The position numbers and the translations under genes were made by a program. The notes under the pieces were generated by a model, which had not been told where the DNA came from, made no database searches, and saw only the letters and a list, made by a program, of their open reading frames with translations. A stretch of DNA of 64,000 bases from Bacillota bacterium (lineage in GTDB: Bacteria; Bacillota; Clostridia; Tissierellales; Gottschalkiaceae), in assembly GCA_023420895.1 (NCBI GenBank), contig JAEZUY010000029.1, forward strand, positions 1-64,000, written 5' to 3'. Positions 15,298 through 23,993 of this stretch are shown piece after piece (the first letter of the stretch is position 1; each line of letters starts with the position of its first letter).

Positions 15298-15302
15298 ATA
15301 TA

Positions 15303-15337
15303 AGAGGCCTCGTACGGATTTCGGGGCCTCTTTTTTA
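15303..15337 (+). terminator. Intrinsic terminator after the YdjM-like gene
   Basis: AGAGGCC pairs with GGCCTCT around a roughly 14-nt loop that can pair further, then six T. Confidence 0.88.
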
Positions 15338-15417
15338 CAGTCTCTGAGAAAGACTTTTGACTATGAGTCTGTTTTTTACTATACTTTTAGTATGCAATTA
15401 CGATTGGAGATGAAAAG

Positions 15418-18093
15418 ATGTCAGATAAAAAGAGATTAGTCGTTATAGACGGAAACAGTCTGCTGTACAGAGCATTTTTTGCACTTCCTCAGCTGAGCAC
15501 TAAGGAGGGCATAGTGACTAATGGAGTTTACGGATTTTTGAGCATATATTACAGAATACTTGAAGACTACAGTCCTGACTATATATCTATAGTTTTCGAT
15601 AAGAAAGGTCAGACTTTCAGACATGAGGAATTTGAAGACTATAAGGCGGGCAGAGCAAAAATGCCAGATGAACTGGGACCGCAGTTTCATATTCTGAAAG
15701 AGATACTTGAAACTATGAAAGTGAAATATCTGGAAATGGACAGATATGAAGCTGACGATATAGCGGGAACTCTTGCAAAAAGAGCAGAGGAAGCGGGACT
15801 TGAATCAATACTGGTTTCAGGAGACAAGGACTATCTTCAGCTTGTAGATGAGAATACGAAAGTCGTAATAAATAAAAAAGGAATAAGCGAAATAAAAGTT
15901 TACGATATAGATGAGATAAAAGAAGAATTTGAACTGACACCTGATCAGCTTATAGACTTAAAGGGACTTATGGGAGACAGTTCAGACAATATACCTGGGG
16001 TTCCCGGAATAGGTCCGAAGACAGGAATCAAGCTTCTGAAAGAATACGGAAGTCTTGAAGAAGTGTATAGAAATCTTGATTCTATGAAAAAGTCCAAAAT
16101 GAAGAGCAATCTTGAAGCTTACAGAGCACAGGCGGTTATGAGCAAGATGCTTGCAACTATAGTGAGAAATGTGCCTGTAGAAGTTACTCTCGAAGAACTC
16201 AAGGTTGAAGAGCCGGACAGCAAGGCGCTTCTTGAAAAACTTCAGGAGTATGAGCTTAAGTCATTTTATGAGAAGGCAGGAGGAACTGCTGAAGATGATG
16301 AGCCTGAAAGAGAGAAAATGGAATTTGAAATACTGAAAGATGATGAAAGTGCTGAAGAGTTTCTTGAGACTTTAAAAGATAAGATATATATAAAAGGTCT
16401 TTATGAAGAGGACGGACTGATGATAGGAATAGGAATATCAGATGGAAAAAAAGCCTATTATTTAGACTTTGTGAGCAATCTTATAGAAAAGGGACTCTCA
16501 GAAGACAGAATTTTTAAGGCTCTTCAGCCTGTTCTTGAGAATTCGGAAATAAAGAAATGCGGATACGATATAAAAGAAGAGATACTCGAATTTAAGAAAC
16601 ACGGTATTAATACAGAAGGAATAGAATTTGATGCCGCTATAGCGCTTTACCTTGTAAATCCTTCTCTTGGGAATTATTCTATACAGAATATATCGAGAGA
16701 AGTTTTAAAGGAAAATCTCAGAGAAGAAAAAGAAATATTGGGAACTGGGAGAAAAAAGAAAAGATATTCAGAACTGCGTCCTGAAGAGAGAGCAGAAATA
16801 ATGTCATCTCATCTTGATGCCGTTCTCAATTCTGAAAAAAGTCTTGTAAAAGAGATTAAAGACATGGATATGGAGGAACTTTTCTGCGATATAGAAATTC
16901 CTCTGACTACGGTTCTTGCAGATATGGAATTCAGAGGTTTCAAGATTGATACTGAAGAGCTGGATGTGCTTGATGAGGAGATAACAAAAAGTCTGAATAT
17001 ACTGACAGCCGTTATCCATGAAATGGCAGGAGAAGAATTCAATATAAATTCTCCTAAACAGCTGAGTGAAATACTTTTCGACCAGCTTCAGCTTCCGCCT
17101 ATAAAAAAGACAAAGACTGGATATTCGACTAACGCCGAAGTCCTTGAAAGACTTCAGGACAAGCATCCTATAATAAATAAAATCATAGAGTACAGACAGG
17201 TTTCAAAGCTGAAGTCGACTTATATAGACGGCCTGAGAAACGTGATAAATGAAAAGACAGGAAGGATACATTCCAAATTCAATCAGACTATAACTACGAC
17301 AGGAAGAATAAGCAGTACTGAACCGAATCTTCAGAATATACCTATAAGAACGGAAGAGGGAAGAAAAATCAGAAAGCTCTTCGTAGCTAAGGACAGTCAC
17401 CATAAGCTTGTAGATGCTGATTATTCACAGATAGAGCTGAGAGTGCTTGCTCATATTTCAGGAGATGAGAAGCTGCAGAAGGCTTTCTTTGAAGAAGCGG
17501 ATATACACAGCAAAACTGCGTCAGAAGTTTTCGGCGTGTCCTTTGACGAGGTCACTCCGGAAATGAGATCCAGAGCTAAGGCAGTAAACTTCGGCATAAT
17601 ATACGGCATAAGCGACTACGGACTTGCAAGAGATCTCAAGATAACGAGAAAAGAAGCTAAGAAATATATAGACAGCTATCTTGAAAATTATCCGAAAGTA
17701 AAAGAATATATGGATGATATAGTCGAATTAGGAAAGAAACAGGGATATGTTGAAACAATACTTCACAGAAGAAGATATATACCTGAACTCAAATCGAGAA
17801 ACTTCAATATAAGAGGTTTTGGAGAAAGAGTTGCGCTTAACACACCTATACAGGGAAGTGCGGCGGATATAATAAAAGTTGCTATGGTGGAAGTTTACAG
17901 GGAACTTAAAAAGAGAAATCTGAAATCAAAACTCATACTTCAGATTCATGACGAACTGATTATAGAAACGGAAGAGGACGAACTTGAAGAGGTTAAAAAA
18001 CTTCTTAAGGAAATAATGGAAAAAGCGGTTAAACTTGATGTTCCGCTGGAAGTAGAAATGGAAACTGGAGACAGCTGGTATGACACAAAATAA
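15418..18093 (+). CDS. polA: DNA polymerase I (5' nuclease and polymerase domains, degenerate proofreading domain)
   Basis: This 891-aa enzyme removes RNA primers and fills gaps in replication and repair. Residues 1-290 are the 5' nuclease (VIDGNSLLYRAFFA, SGDKDYLQL, GDSSDNIPGVPGIG). Residues 305-480 correspond to the 3'-5' exonuclease fold, but the first metal motif DxE is missing (IYIKGLYEEDG), so proofreading is probably lost, as in Bst Pol I. The polymerase domain has motif A DADYSQIELR (666-675), motif B with KAVNFGIIYG, and motif C IHDE (843-846). GGAGATGAAAAG precedes the ATG. coaE overlaps its end by 14 nt, a common Firmicute order. Confidence 0.98.
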   Translation: MSDKKRLVVIDGNSLLYRAFFALPQLSTKEGIVTNGVYGFLSIYYRILEDYSPDYISIVFDKKGQTFRHEEFEDYKAGRAKMPDELGPQFHILKEILETMKVKYLEMDRYEADDIAGTLAKRAEEAGLESILVSGDKDYLQLVDENTKVVINKKGISEIKVYDIDEIKEEFELTPDQLIDLKGLMGDSSDNIPGVPGIGPKTGIKLLKEYGSLEEVYRNLDSMKKSKMKSNLEAYRAQAVMSKMLATIVRNVPVEVTLEELKVEEPDSKALLEKLQEYELKSFYEKAGGTAEDDEPEREKMEFEILKDDESAEEFLETLKDKIYIKGLYEEDGLMIGIGISDGKKAYYLDFVSNLIEKGLSEDRIFKALQPVLENSEIKKCGYDIKEEILEFKKHGINTEGIEFDAAIALYLVNPSLGNYSIQNISREVLKENLREEKEILGTGRKKKRYSELRPEERAEIMSSHLDAVLNSEKSLVKEIKDMDMEELFCDIEIPLTTVLADMEFRGFKIDTEELDVLDEEITKSLNILTAVIHEMAGEEFNINSPKQLSEILFDQLQLPPIKKTKTGYSTNAEVLERLQDKHPIINKIIEYRQVSKLKSTYIDGLRNVINEKTGRIHSKFNQTITTTGRISSTEPNLQNIPIRTEEGRKIRKLFVAKDSHHKLVDADYSQIELRVLAHISGDEKLQKAFFEEADIHSKTASEVFGVSFDEVTPEMRSRAKAVNFGIIYGISDYGLARDLKITRKEAKKYIDSYLENYPKVKEYMDDIVELGKKQGYVETILHRRRYIPELKSRNFNIRGFGERVALNTPIQGSAADIIKVAMVEVYRELKKRNLKSKLILQIHDELIIETEEDELEEVKKLLKEIMEKAVKLDVPLEVEMETGDSWYDTK

Positions 18094-18715
18094 AAGAATA
18101 CTGATAGGACTTACAGGAGGAATAGGAACAGGCAAGAGCACAGTCTCGAATTATCTCAAATCGAAAGGCTATGAAGTCATAGATTTTGATTTGCTTTCAA
18201 GAGAAGTATATTTGAAAGGCTATGAAGCCTATAATGAAATACTGAAAGTTTTCGGAGAAAGTGTTCTTTCAGAAAATGGTGAGATAGACAGAAAAAAGCT
18301 GGGAGAAATTGTCTTTTCGGATGAAAGACTTCTCAGCAAGCTAAACGCAATATCTCATAACGCAATATACAGGAGAGCAGAAGAGATGACAGAGTCACTT
18401 TCTGATGATGCTGAAATTGTATTTCTGGATGTTCCGCTTCTATTTGAAACGAAAGAATATTTTTCGAAGTACGGACTCAATCTTAATGAGGTCTGGCTTG
18501 TATATGCGGACAGAAATACTCAGATAGACAGAATTATGACAAGAGACGGTTTCAGCAGAGAAGAGGCGGAGAGAAGGATAGATTCTCAGATGGACATAGA
18601 AGAGAAGCTCAGTCTTGCTGACAGAGTTATTGAAAATACAGGTGTTCCTGAAGAGGCATTCAGAACTGCTGACAGATTTCTTGTGGATATAGGAGAAAAA
18701 TATCATGAGCAGTAG
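18080..18715 (+). CDS. coaE: Dephospho-CoA kinase
   Basis: This 211-aa P-loop kinase phosphorylates the 3'-hydroxyl of dephospho-CoA in the last step of coenzyme A synthesis. Walker A is GLTGGIGTGKST (10-21). The core has DFDLLSREVY, the lid region is RIMTRDGFSREEAERRI with conserved arginines, and a C-terminal VIENTG occurs as in family members. The start lies inside polA (14-nt overlap), suggesting translational coupling. Its own last codons overlap the start of the lytic transglycosylase by 11 nt. Confidence 0.96.
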   Translation: MTQNKRILIGLTGGIGTGKSTVSNYLKSKGYEVIDFDLLSREVYLKGYEAYNEILKVFGESVLSENGEIDRKKLGEIVFSDERLLSKLNAISHNAIYRRAEEMTESLSDDAEIVFLDVPLLFETKEYFSKYGLNLNEVWLVYADRNTQIDRIMTRDGFSREEAERRIDSQMDIEEKLSLADRVIENTGVPEEAFRTADRFLVDIGEKYHEQ

Positions 18716-19313
18716 AAATATCAAAAAAAAGAAACAGGCTAAGAGAAAAAGACGAAAAAGATTTATCAGATTTATCATGACTCTTATGGTTATTTTTGCA
18801 GCTTTAATAGGAATTGTCCTTTTTATTAAAAGAGACAATATTATGAGGATGAAATACTCTATAGAATACGATGAATACGTTCAGAAGTACGCAAAGAAAT
18901 ATGATCTGGATCCGCTGTTCCTGCATGCAGTAATATATGTGGAGAGCGATCACAAGGCAGATGCAGTATCACACAGAGGGGCGATAGGCCTTATGCAGAT
19001 AATGGATGAAACAGGATACTGGATAAGTGAGAATCTCGATATGGAGGATTTTGACAGTGAAATGCTTTACGATCCGGAAACCAATATAGCTATGGGAACA
19101 TGGCTTCTCGATTATCTCATAGAAGAATATAATGAGAATGAGGATACAGCGCTTGCGGCGTATAACGGCGGAATTGGCAATGTGAACGAATGGCTGGAAT
19201 CTAATGAATATAGTTCGGATGGCATAAGTCTTGACCATATTCCGTTTAAAGAGACGGAAGAGTATGTAGTCAGGATAAATAAAGCGTATGAAAGATATAA
19301 ACAGCTGTATTGA
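18705..19313 (+). CDS. Membrane-anchored lytic transglycosylase (SLT domain)
   Basis: This 202-aa protein is predicted to cleave the glycan strand of peptidoglycan outside the membrane. Residues 1-21 are very basic, 22-42 form a membrane segment, and the SLT domain follows from about residue 54. Catalytic Glu80 lies in HAVIYVESDHKADAVSHRG, with GLMQIM and AAYNGGIGNV as further family motifs. The order polA-coaE-SLT is common in clostridia. The start overlaps coaE, with a ribosome-site-like GGAGAAAA upstream. Confidence 0.92.
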   Translation: MSSRNIKKKKQAKRKRRKRFIRFIMTLMVIFAALIGIVLFIKRDNIMRMKYSIEYDEYVQKYAKKYDLDPLFLHAVIYVESDHKADAVSHRGAIGLMQIMDETGYWISENLDMEDFDSEMLYDPETNIAMGTWLLDYLIEEYNENEDTALAAYNGGIGNVNEWLESNEYSSDGISLDHIPFKETEEYVVRINKAYERYKQLY

Positions 19314-19412
19314 TTAGCAGGTGATCATTAATCCCCAGTTTACAGCTGCAAATTTGAAGACATATATATGAAAAAATTGGCAATATTATTATGAATACAT
19401 TCGCTTTTGAAC

Positions 19413-19441
19413 TTGCAAACTTTATCATATTATATTATAAT
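19413..19441 (+). promoter_or_regulatory. Promoter of tRNA-Leu(GAG)
   Basis: TTGCAA (19413-19418), a 17-bp spacer and TATAAT (19436-19441) form a near-consensus promoter 65 nt before the tRNA. Confidence 0.8.
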
Positions 19442-19480
19442 TAATAAACAAACAATAAGTTCTTTATTGTTTGTTTATTA
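19442..19480 (+). repeat. 17-bp perfect palindrome at the tRNA-Leu(GAG) transcription start
   Basis: TAATAAACAAACAATAA (19442-19458) and TTATTGTTTGTTTATTA (19464-19480) are perfect inverted copies around GTTCT. The repeat begins right after the -10 box and spans the likely start site. It could be an operator, a leader hairpin or a weak AT-rich terminator. Confidence 0.85.
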
Positions 19481-19506
19481 TTTATTTATTTTAATTTATT
19501 TAATTT

Positions 19507-19591
19507 GCGGATGTGCTGGAATCGGCAGACAGGCACGTTTGAGGGGCGTGTGTCGAATGACGTATGGGTTCAAGTCCCATCATCCGCACCA
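19507..19591 (+). tRNA. tRNA-Leu (anticodon GAG)
   Basis: This is an 85-nt class II tRNA with encoded CCA. The acceptor GCGGATG pairs with CATCCGC, the anticodon stem is CACGT/GCGTG, the loop TTGAGGG holds GAG (19541-19543), and the T arm is ATGGG-TTCAAGT-CCCAT. It reads CUC and CUU. Confidence 0.97.
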
Positions 19592-19609
19592 TTAAATAGT
19601 TTTGCAGTC

Positions 19610-19627
19610 TATATACCTGGGTATATA
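19610..19627 (+). promoter_or_regulatory. Palindrome TATATACC-TG-GGTATATA upstream of rnf
   Basis: This 18-bp hyphenated palindrome contains the core TACCTGGGTA that also precedes ferritin (3895-3906). A third, degenerate copy, TTTACCTGGTGAAT, lies on the minus strand at 19821-19834, 62 nt before rnfC. A shared operator is inference. Confidence 0.35.
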
Positions 19628-19659
19628 TATATCAAGGTATAAAAGCGGCTAAAATTAAA

Positions 19660-19712
19660 ATGTCCGCATAGAGGAGGAAAACGTTCCTATATGTGGATTT
19701 TTTTATTGCTGT
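19660..19712 (+). terminator. Intrinsic terminator between tRNA-Leu(GAG) and rnf
   Basis: TCCGCATA pairs with TATGTGGA (one G-U) and AGGA with TCCT inside, followed by seven T. It either ends the tRNA transcript or attenuates a longer rnf leader. The 180 nt that follow hold further small inverted repeats but no recognised riboswitch. Confidence 0.8.
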
Positions 19713-19895
19713 CAGGGCAGAACTATAGATGAAAAGCTGATTGCAGCTGCTTTTAATCGTCTCTTTCGAATAGAAAGACAGACTCGGCGTTTACTGAAAA
19801 ACCTGAATATATATTTTTTTATTCACCAGGTAAACGTTTGTCTGAAAATACTTAAGCTTTATTAGCAGAAAATAAAATTAAGAGGTGAGATAACA

Positions 19896-21227
19896 ATGAA
19901 ATCAGGGAATAAGACCTTTTCCGGAGGAATACACCCGCCTTACAGGAAGGACTTGGCAGAGAGTCATGAGATAAAGCCTTGTGTGACTCCGGATAAGGTT
20001 ACTATTTTACTTCGTCAGCACATCGGTGCTCCGTGCGATCCTCTCGTAAAGGTTGGAGATGAAGTAAAAGTGGGACAGAAAATAGGAGATACAGAAGCTT
20101 TCGTTTCAGCTCCTATACATTCAAGTGTTTCGGGGAAAGTTATAAAAATAGCAGAAGTCGACTCGCCTGACGGAACTACATCCAATGCTGTAATAATTCA
20201 GTCAGACGGAAAGTTCGAAGTCAGCGAAGAGGTTAGTCCTAAGGGAAGTATTGACGATCTTACACCAGAGCAGATAGTGGAGATTGTCAGAGAGGCTGGA
20301 ATAACTGGACAGGGGGGAGCTAGTTTCCCAACGCATATCAAGCTCACACCGCCAAAAGACAAAAATGTCGATGTGGTTATACTTAACGGAGCTGAGTGCG
20401 AACCTTACTTAACTGCTGACCACAGACTTATGCTTGAAAAAAGCGAAGACATAATTTACGGACTTAAGGCTATAATGAAAGCCGTTAAAGTCAACAAAGG
20501 ATATATAGGCATAGAAGATAATAAAAAAGATGCAATACAGGCAATGGAAAAAGCCGCTCAGAACGAGCCTAATATAGAGATAGTGTCACTCGAAACAAAA
20601 TATCCTCAAGGGGATGAAAAAAGAATAATTGACGCTATAACTAAAAGAGAAGTTCCTGCAGGAGGACTTCCAATGGATGTGGGAGTCGTTGTAAACAACG
20701 TAGGAACTGCTTATGCGGTATCCGTAGCTATAAAAACAGGAATGCCTCTTATAGAGAGGGTAGTGACTGTTACAGGAGGAGCTGTAAACGAGCCGAGCAA
20801 CTTCATGGCAAGACTTGGAACACCGTTCAGCGACCTTATAGAGCAGTGCGGAGGCTACAAAAATGAAGTAGAAAAGCTCGTAATGGGAGGTCCTATGATG
20901 GGAATGGCACAGTTCTGCGACACTGTTCCTGTAATAAAAGGAACATCAGGGATACTGGCTCTGTCAAAAGCGGAAGCTCAGCTGCCTGAGCAGAATCAGT
21001 GCATAAGATGTGCTAAATGTGTAGATGTATGTCCAGTAAATCTGGAACCGGTACTTATGAACCAGAATATCAAACAGGAGAGATTTGAGATTCTGGAAGA
21101 AGATTACAATATCTGGAGCTGTATCGAGTGCGGGGCATGCTCTTTCGTATGTCCGTCAAAAATCTCACTAGTGCATTCATTTAAATACGCAAAGAAAGAA
21201 TTAGCTAAGAAAAGAGTTAGCAATTAA
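19896..21227 (+). CDS. rnfC: Rnf complex subunit C (electron transport complex, NADH-side Fe-S protein)
   Basis: This 443-aa peripheral subunit of the Rnf complex is where NAD is reduced or NADH oxidised. It has a GGIHPP start region, a Complex-I 51-kDa-like NADH/FMN domain (GITGQGGASFPTHIKL, LNGAECEPYLTADHRLM) and two C-terminal [4Fe-4S] motifs, CIRCAKCVDVCP and CIECGACSFVCP. AAGAGGTGAG precedes the ATG. It opens the six-gene rnfCDGEAB operon, the order seen in clostridia, where Rnf oxidises ferredoxin, reduces NAD and pumps Na+ or H+. The ion cannot be decided from the sequence. Confidence 0.97.
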   Translation: MKSGNKTFSGGIHPPYRKDLAESHEIKPCVTPDKVTILLRQHIGAPCDPLVKVGDEVKVGQKIGDTEAFVSAPIHSSVSGKVIKIAEVDSPDGTTSNAVIIQSDGKFEVSEEVSPKGSIDDLTPEQIVEIVREAGITGQGGASFPTHIKLTPPKDKNVDVVILNGAECEPYLTADHRLMLEKSEDIIYGLKAIMKAVKVNKGYIGIEDNKKDAIQAMEKAAQNEPNIEIVSLETKYPQGDEKRIIDAITKREVPAGGLPMDVGVVVNNVGTAYAVSVAIKTGMPLIERVVTVTGGAVNEPSNFMARLGTPFSDLIEQCGGYKNEVEKLVMGGPMMGMAQFCDTVPVIKGTSGILALSKAEAQLPEQNQCIRCAKCVDVCPVNLEPVLMNQNIKQERFEILEEDYNIWSCIECGACSFVCPSKISLVHSFKYAKKELAKKRVSN

Positions 21228-21245
21228 AACAGAGGGGGTACAAAA

Positions 21246-22181
21246 ATGGATCAGAGATTAACAGGAACAGCTGCACCTCACGTCTTGAGTACTGAAAACA
21301 CTACCAAGATAATGAGAGATGTCATAATAGCACTTATACCGGCATTAATCGGAGCTGTTTACTTCTTTGGACTTTCTGCACTTAAGCTTACACTGGTATC
21401 TGTTGCAGCGGCTGTGCTGACAGAGTTTGTAATCCAGAAGGCGACTAAAAAGCCGGTTACAATATCAGATTTAAGTGCGGTAGTAACAGGTATTTTATTA
21501 GCATACAACGTTCCGCCGACAGCGCCTTGGTGGCTTGTTGCTATAGGGTCAATATTTGCTATAGGAATAGCTAAACAGGCATTCGGAGGAATAGGACAGA
21601 ACTTTATAAACCCTGCGCTTGCAGGTAGAGCGATGCTTTTAGCATCATGGCCGGTTCTAATGACTACATGGGTTAATCCGGGACCGGATGCAGTATCAGC
21701 GGCAACACCGCTTGCAATACTTAAAGGCGGAGAAGCAGTCGGAACACTTCCGCCGATTATGGATACTTTTATAGGAAATATAGGAGGATGTATAGGAGAA
21801 ACATCAGTAATACTTCTTCTTATAGGCGGAATCTACCTTATTGCCAGAAAAGTAATAAGCTGGAGAACACCGGTAGCATATATCCTTACAGTTGCAGTAC
21901 TTACATTTATATTTGCAGGAGGGGTAGAGCCGATGCTTTACCACGTATTCTCAGGTGGACTTATACTTGGAGCATTCTTCATGGCGACAGACTATCCTTC
22001 AACACCTATAACACCGAAAGGAAAAATAATATTCGGTATAGGAGCAGGTATACTGACTACTGTGATAAGACTTAAGGGAGGATATCCGGAAGGGGTATCA
22101 TATTCAATACTATTAATGAACTTAGCATCACCTTTAATAGAGAAATTCACACAGCCAAGAGTATTTGGGGAGGTGAAGTAA
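21246..22181 (+). CDS. rnfD: Rnf complex subunit D (membrane flavoprotein)
   Basis: This 311-aa integral membrane subunit of the NqrB/RnfD family has about eight to ten hydrophobic segments. The covalent FMN site is expected at Thr154 in DAVSAATPLAIL. The GQNFINPALAGRAMLL and FFMATDYPSTPITPKGKIIFG stretches are strongly conserved in the family. GAGGGGG precedes the ATG, and the gene abuts rnfG without a gap. Confidence 0.97.
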   Translation: MDQRLTGTAAPHVLSTENTTKIMRDVIIALIPALIGAVYFFGLSALKLTLVSVAAAVLTEFVIQKATKKPVTISDLSAVVTGILLAYNVPPTAPWWLVAIGSIFAIGIAKQAFGGIGQNFINPALAGRAMLLASWPVLMTTWVNPGPDAVSAATPLAILKGGEAVGTLPPIMDTFIGNIGGCIGETSVILLLIGGIYLIARKVISWRTPVAYILTVAVLTFIFAGGVEPMLYHVFSGGLILGAFFMATDYPSTPITPKGKIIFGIGAGILTTVIRLKGGYPEGVSYSILLMNLASPLIEKFTQPRVFGEVK

Positions 22182-22748
22182 ATGAAGATAGCTAAGCTAG
22201 GAGGAATTCTTTTCGTTATAACAGTTATAGCGGCAGGAATTCTGGGATTTGCCAATCAGAAAACAGCAGTTCTTATAGAACAGGTTAATGAGGCTGCGAA
22301 TAATGAATCGAGAGAACAGGTTCTTCCAGATGCGGAAGAGTTTGAAGAAATAGATGCAGACAAACTTTCGGAAATACAGTCTGCACACCCGGAAGTTATT
22401 GACGTTTACGAAGGAAAAGCCGGAGGAGAAACTATTGGGTATACTGTGAAAACTGGAACTATAGGTTACGGCGGAGTAGTAGAAGTTATAACAGGAATAA
22501 ATAAAGAAGAAAATATAATTGAAGGAGTTAGAATCGGTAATAACGAGGAAACTCCAGGGCTTGGAGCATTAGCGACAGAAGAGTCGTTTAATGGACAGTA
22601 TACAGAAAAACCGGCAGAACAGCTTACAGTAGTTAAGAGTTCACCGGGTGAAACTGATATACTTGCAATAACAGGGGCTACGATAACATCGGACGCCGTT
22701 ACTGACGGAGTTAATATAGCAATAGAAGTAGTAGGCGAAATCGAGTAA
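22182..22748 (+). CDS. rnfG: Rnf complex subunit G (FMN-binding)
   Basis: This 188-aa protein has one N-terminal membrane segment (residues 5-23) and an extracytoplasmic FMN-binding domain. Covalent FMN attachment is expected at Thr167 in LAITGATITSDAV, the [ST]GAT motif of NqrC/RnfG. IGNNEETPGLGA is the second family motif. GGGGAGGTGAAGTAA forms a ribosome site within the end of rnfD. Confidence 0.97.
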   Translation: MKIAKLGGILFVITVIAAGILGFANQKTAVLIEQVNEAANNESREQVLPDAEEFEEIDADKLSEIQSAHPEVIDVYEGKAGGETIGYTVKTGTIGYGGVVEVITGINKEENIIEGVRIGNNEETPGLGALATEESFNGQYTEKPAEQLTVVKSSPGETDILAITGATITSDAVTDGVNIAIEVVGEIE

Positions 22749-22766
22749 AGGAATCGGGGTGAGGAA

Positions 22767-23396
22767 ATGAAAAAGACAGATATCATAAAGAACGGTCTGA
22801 TTAAAGACAACCCGACCTTAGTACAGCTGATAGGTATGTGTCCTACACTGGCGGTTACTACATCCGCTATAAACGGACTTGCAATGGGTCTGGCAACAAC
22901 AGTCGTTCTAATAGGATCAAACATAGTTATATCATTAATCAAGAAGATAATACCTGATGAGATAAGAATACCGTCGTTCGTAGTTGTTATAGCGACATTC
23001 GTTACACTTATCGGGATGATACTAAAAGCTTATTTCCCTGAACTGGACAAAACACTAGGATTATTCATTCCTCTTATAGTTGTTAACTGTCTGATACTAG
23101 GGAGAGCAGAAGCATTCGCTTCAAAGAACAAAGTTTCAGATTCAGCAGTAGACGGACTTGCAATGGGTCTTGGATTTGCTGGAGCTCTTACAATCCTCGG
23201 AATAATAAGAGAGATTTTTGGAGCAGGAAGCATATTCGGAATAAGCGTATTCGGGGCTAATTTCCAGCCTGCACTTATCCTAATACTTCCACCAGGAGCA
23301 TTCTTTGTTTTAGGACTATTAATAGCAGGAATAACAGCTGCAGGAAACAGAAAAGAAGCTAAGGCTAAAGCAGCAGAAGAAGCTAAGGCAGAATAG
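22767..23396 (+). CDS. rnfE: Rnf complex subunit E
   Basis: This 209-aa integral membrane protein of the NqrD/RnfE family has six predicted membrane segments. LVQLIGMCPTLAVTTSAING and LIVVNCLILGRAEAFA are the paired repeats of this inverted-topology family, each with a Cys thought to coordinate an intramembrane iron centre with RnfA. The C-terminus is a Lys/Ala/Glu tail. GGGGTGAGG lies before the ATG. Confidence 0.97.
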   Translation: MKKTDIIKNGLIKDNPTLVQLIGMCPTLAVTTSAINGLAMGLATTVVLIGSNIVISLIKKIIPDEIRIPSFVVVIATFVTLIGMILKAYFPELDKTLGLFIPLIVVNCLILGRAEAFASKNKVSDSAVDGLAMGLGFAGALTILGIIREIFGAGSIFGISVFGANFQPALILILPPGAFFVLGLLIAGITAAGNRKEAKAKAAEEAKAE

Positions 23397-23408
23397 GAGG
23401 AGATTTAA

Positions 23409-23981
23409 ATGGGTATAGTAGGAATTATAATAAGCTCTATATTTGTTAACAACTTCGTCCTTTCTAGATTCCTTGGAATATGTCCTTTTTTAGGAGTTTC
23501 TAAAAAGGTTGAAACTGCTCTTGGAATGGGGGTAGCAGTTACTTTCGTTACGACAATAGCAGGTATAGTTACTTATGGAGTTCAATATGCAATACTTGAG
23601 AGATTCGGTCTTCAGTACATGCAGACCATATTCTTTATATTGGTAATAGCAACGCTTGTACAGGCAGTTGAGATGTTTATAAAAAAAGCGAGTCCTTCGC
23701 TTTATAAATCACTGGGAGTTTTCCTTCCACTGATTACTACAAACTGTGCGGTTCTAGGGGCGGCACTCCTTAACATACAGAACGAATACAATTTCATAGA
23801 AACTGTAGTTAACTCATTAGGTGCGGCATTAGGATTCACACTTGCAATAGTATTATTTGCAGGAATAAGAGAGAGACTTGAGCTTGCAAATATACCAAAA
23901 GCACTAGAAGGGTTCCCGATAGCGCTTATCACAGCGGGACTTATGTCGATAGCCTTTCTAGGATTCGTTGGACTAGTATAG
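23409..23981 (+). CDS. rnfA: Rnf complex subunit A
   Basis: This 190-aa integral membrane protein of the NqrE/RnfA family is homologous to RnfE and of opposite topology. NNFVLSRFLGICPFLGVSKK and LITTNCAVLGAALL carry the conserved Cys residues. GGAGGAG precedes the ATG; spacing to rnfE and rnfB is 12 nt each, consistent with one polycistron. Confidence 0.97.
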   Translation: MGIVGIIISSIFVNNFVLSRFLGICPFLGVSKKVETALGMGVAVTFVTTIAGIVTYGVQYAILERFGLQYMQTIFFILVIATLVQAVEMFIKKASPSLYKSLGVFLPLITTNCAVLGAALLNIQNEYNFIETVVNSLGAALGFTLAIVLFAGIRERLELANIPKALEGFPIALITAGLMSIAFLGFVGLV

Positions 23982-23993
23982 GAGGAGAATAAT

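Noticed and set aside
19407..19595. 62-codon plus-strand frame
   Set aside because: It runs across the promoter, palindrome and tRNA-Leu(GAG); no coding signal.
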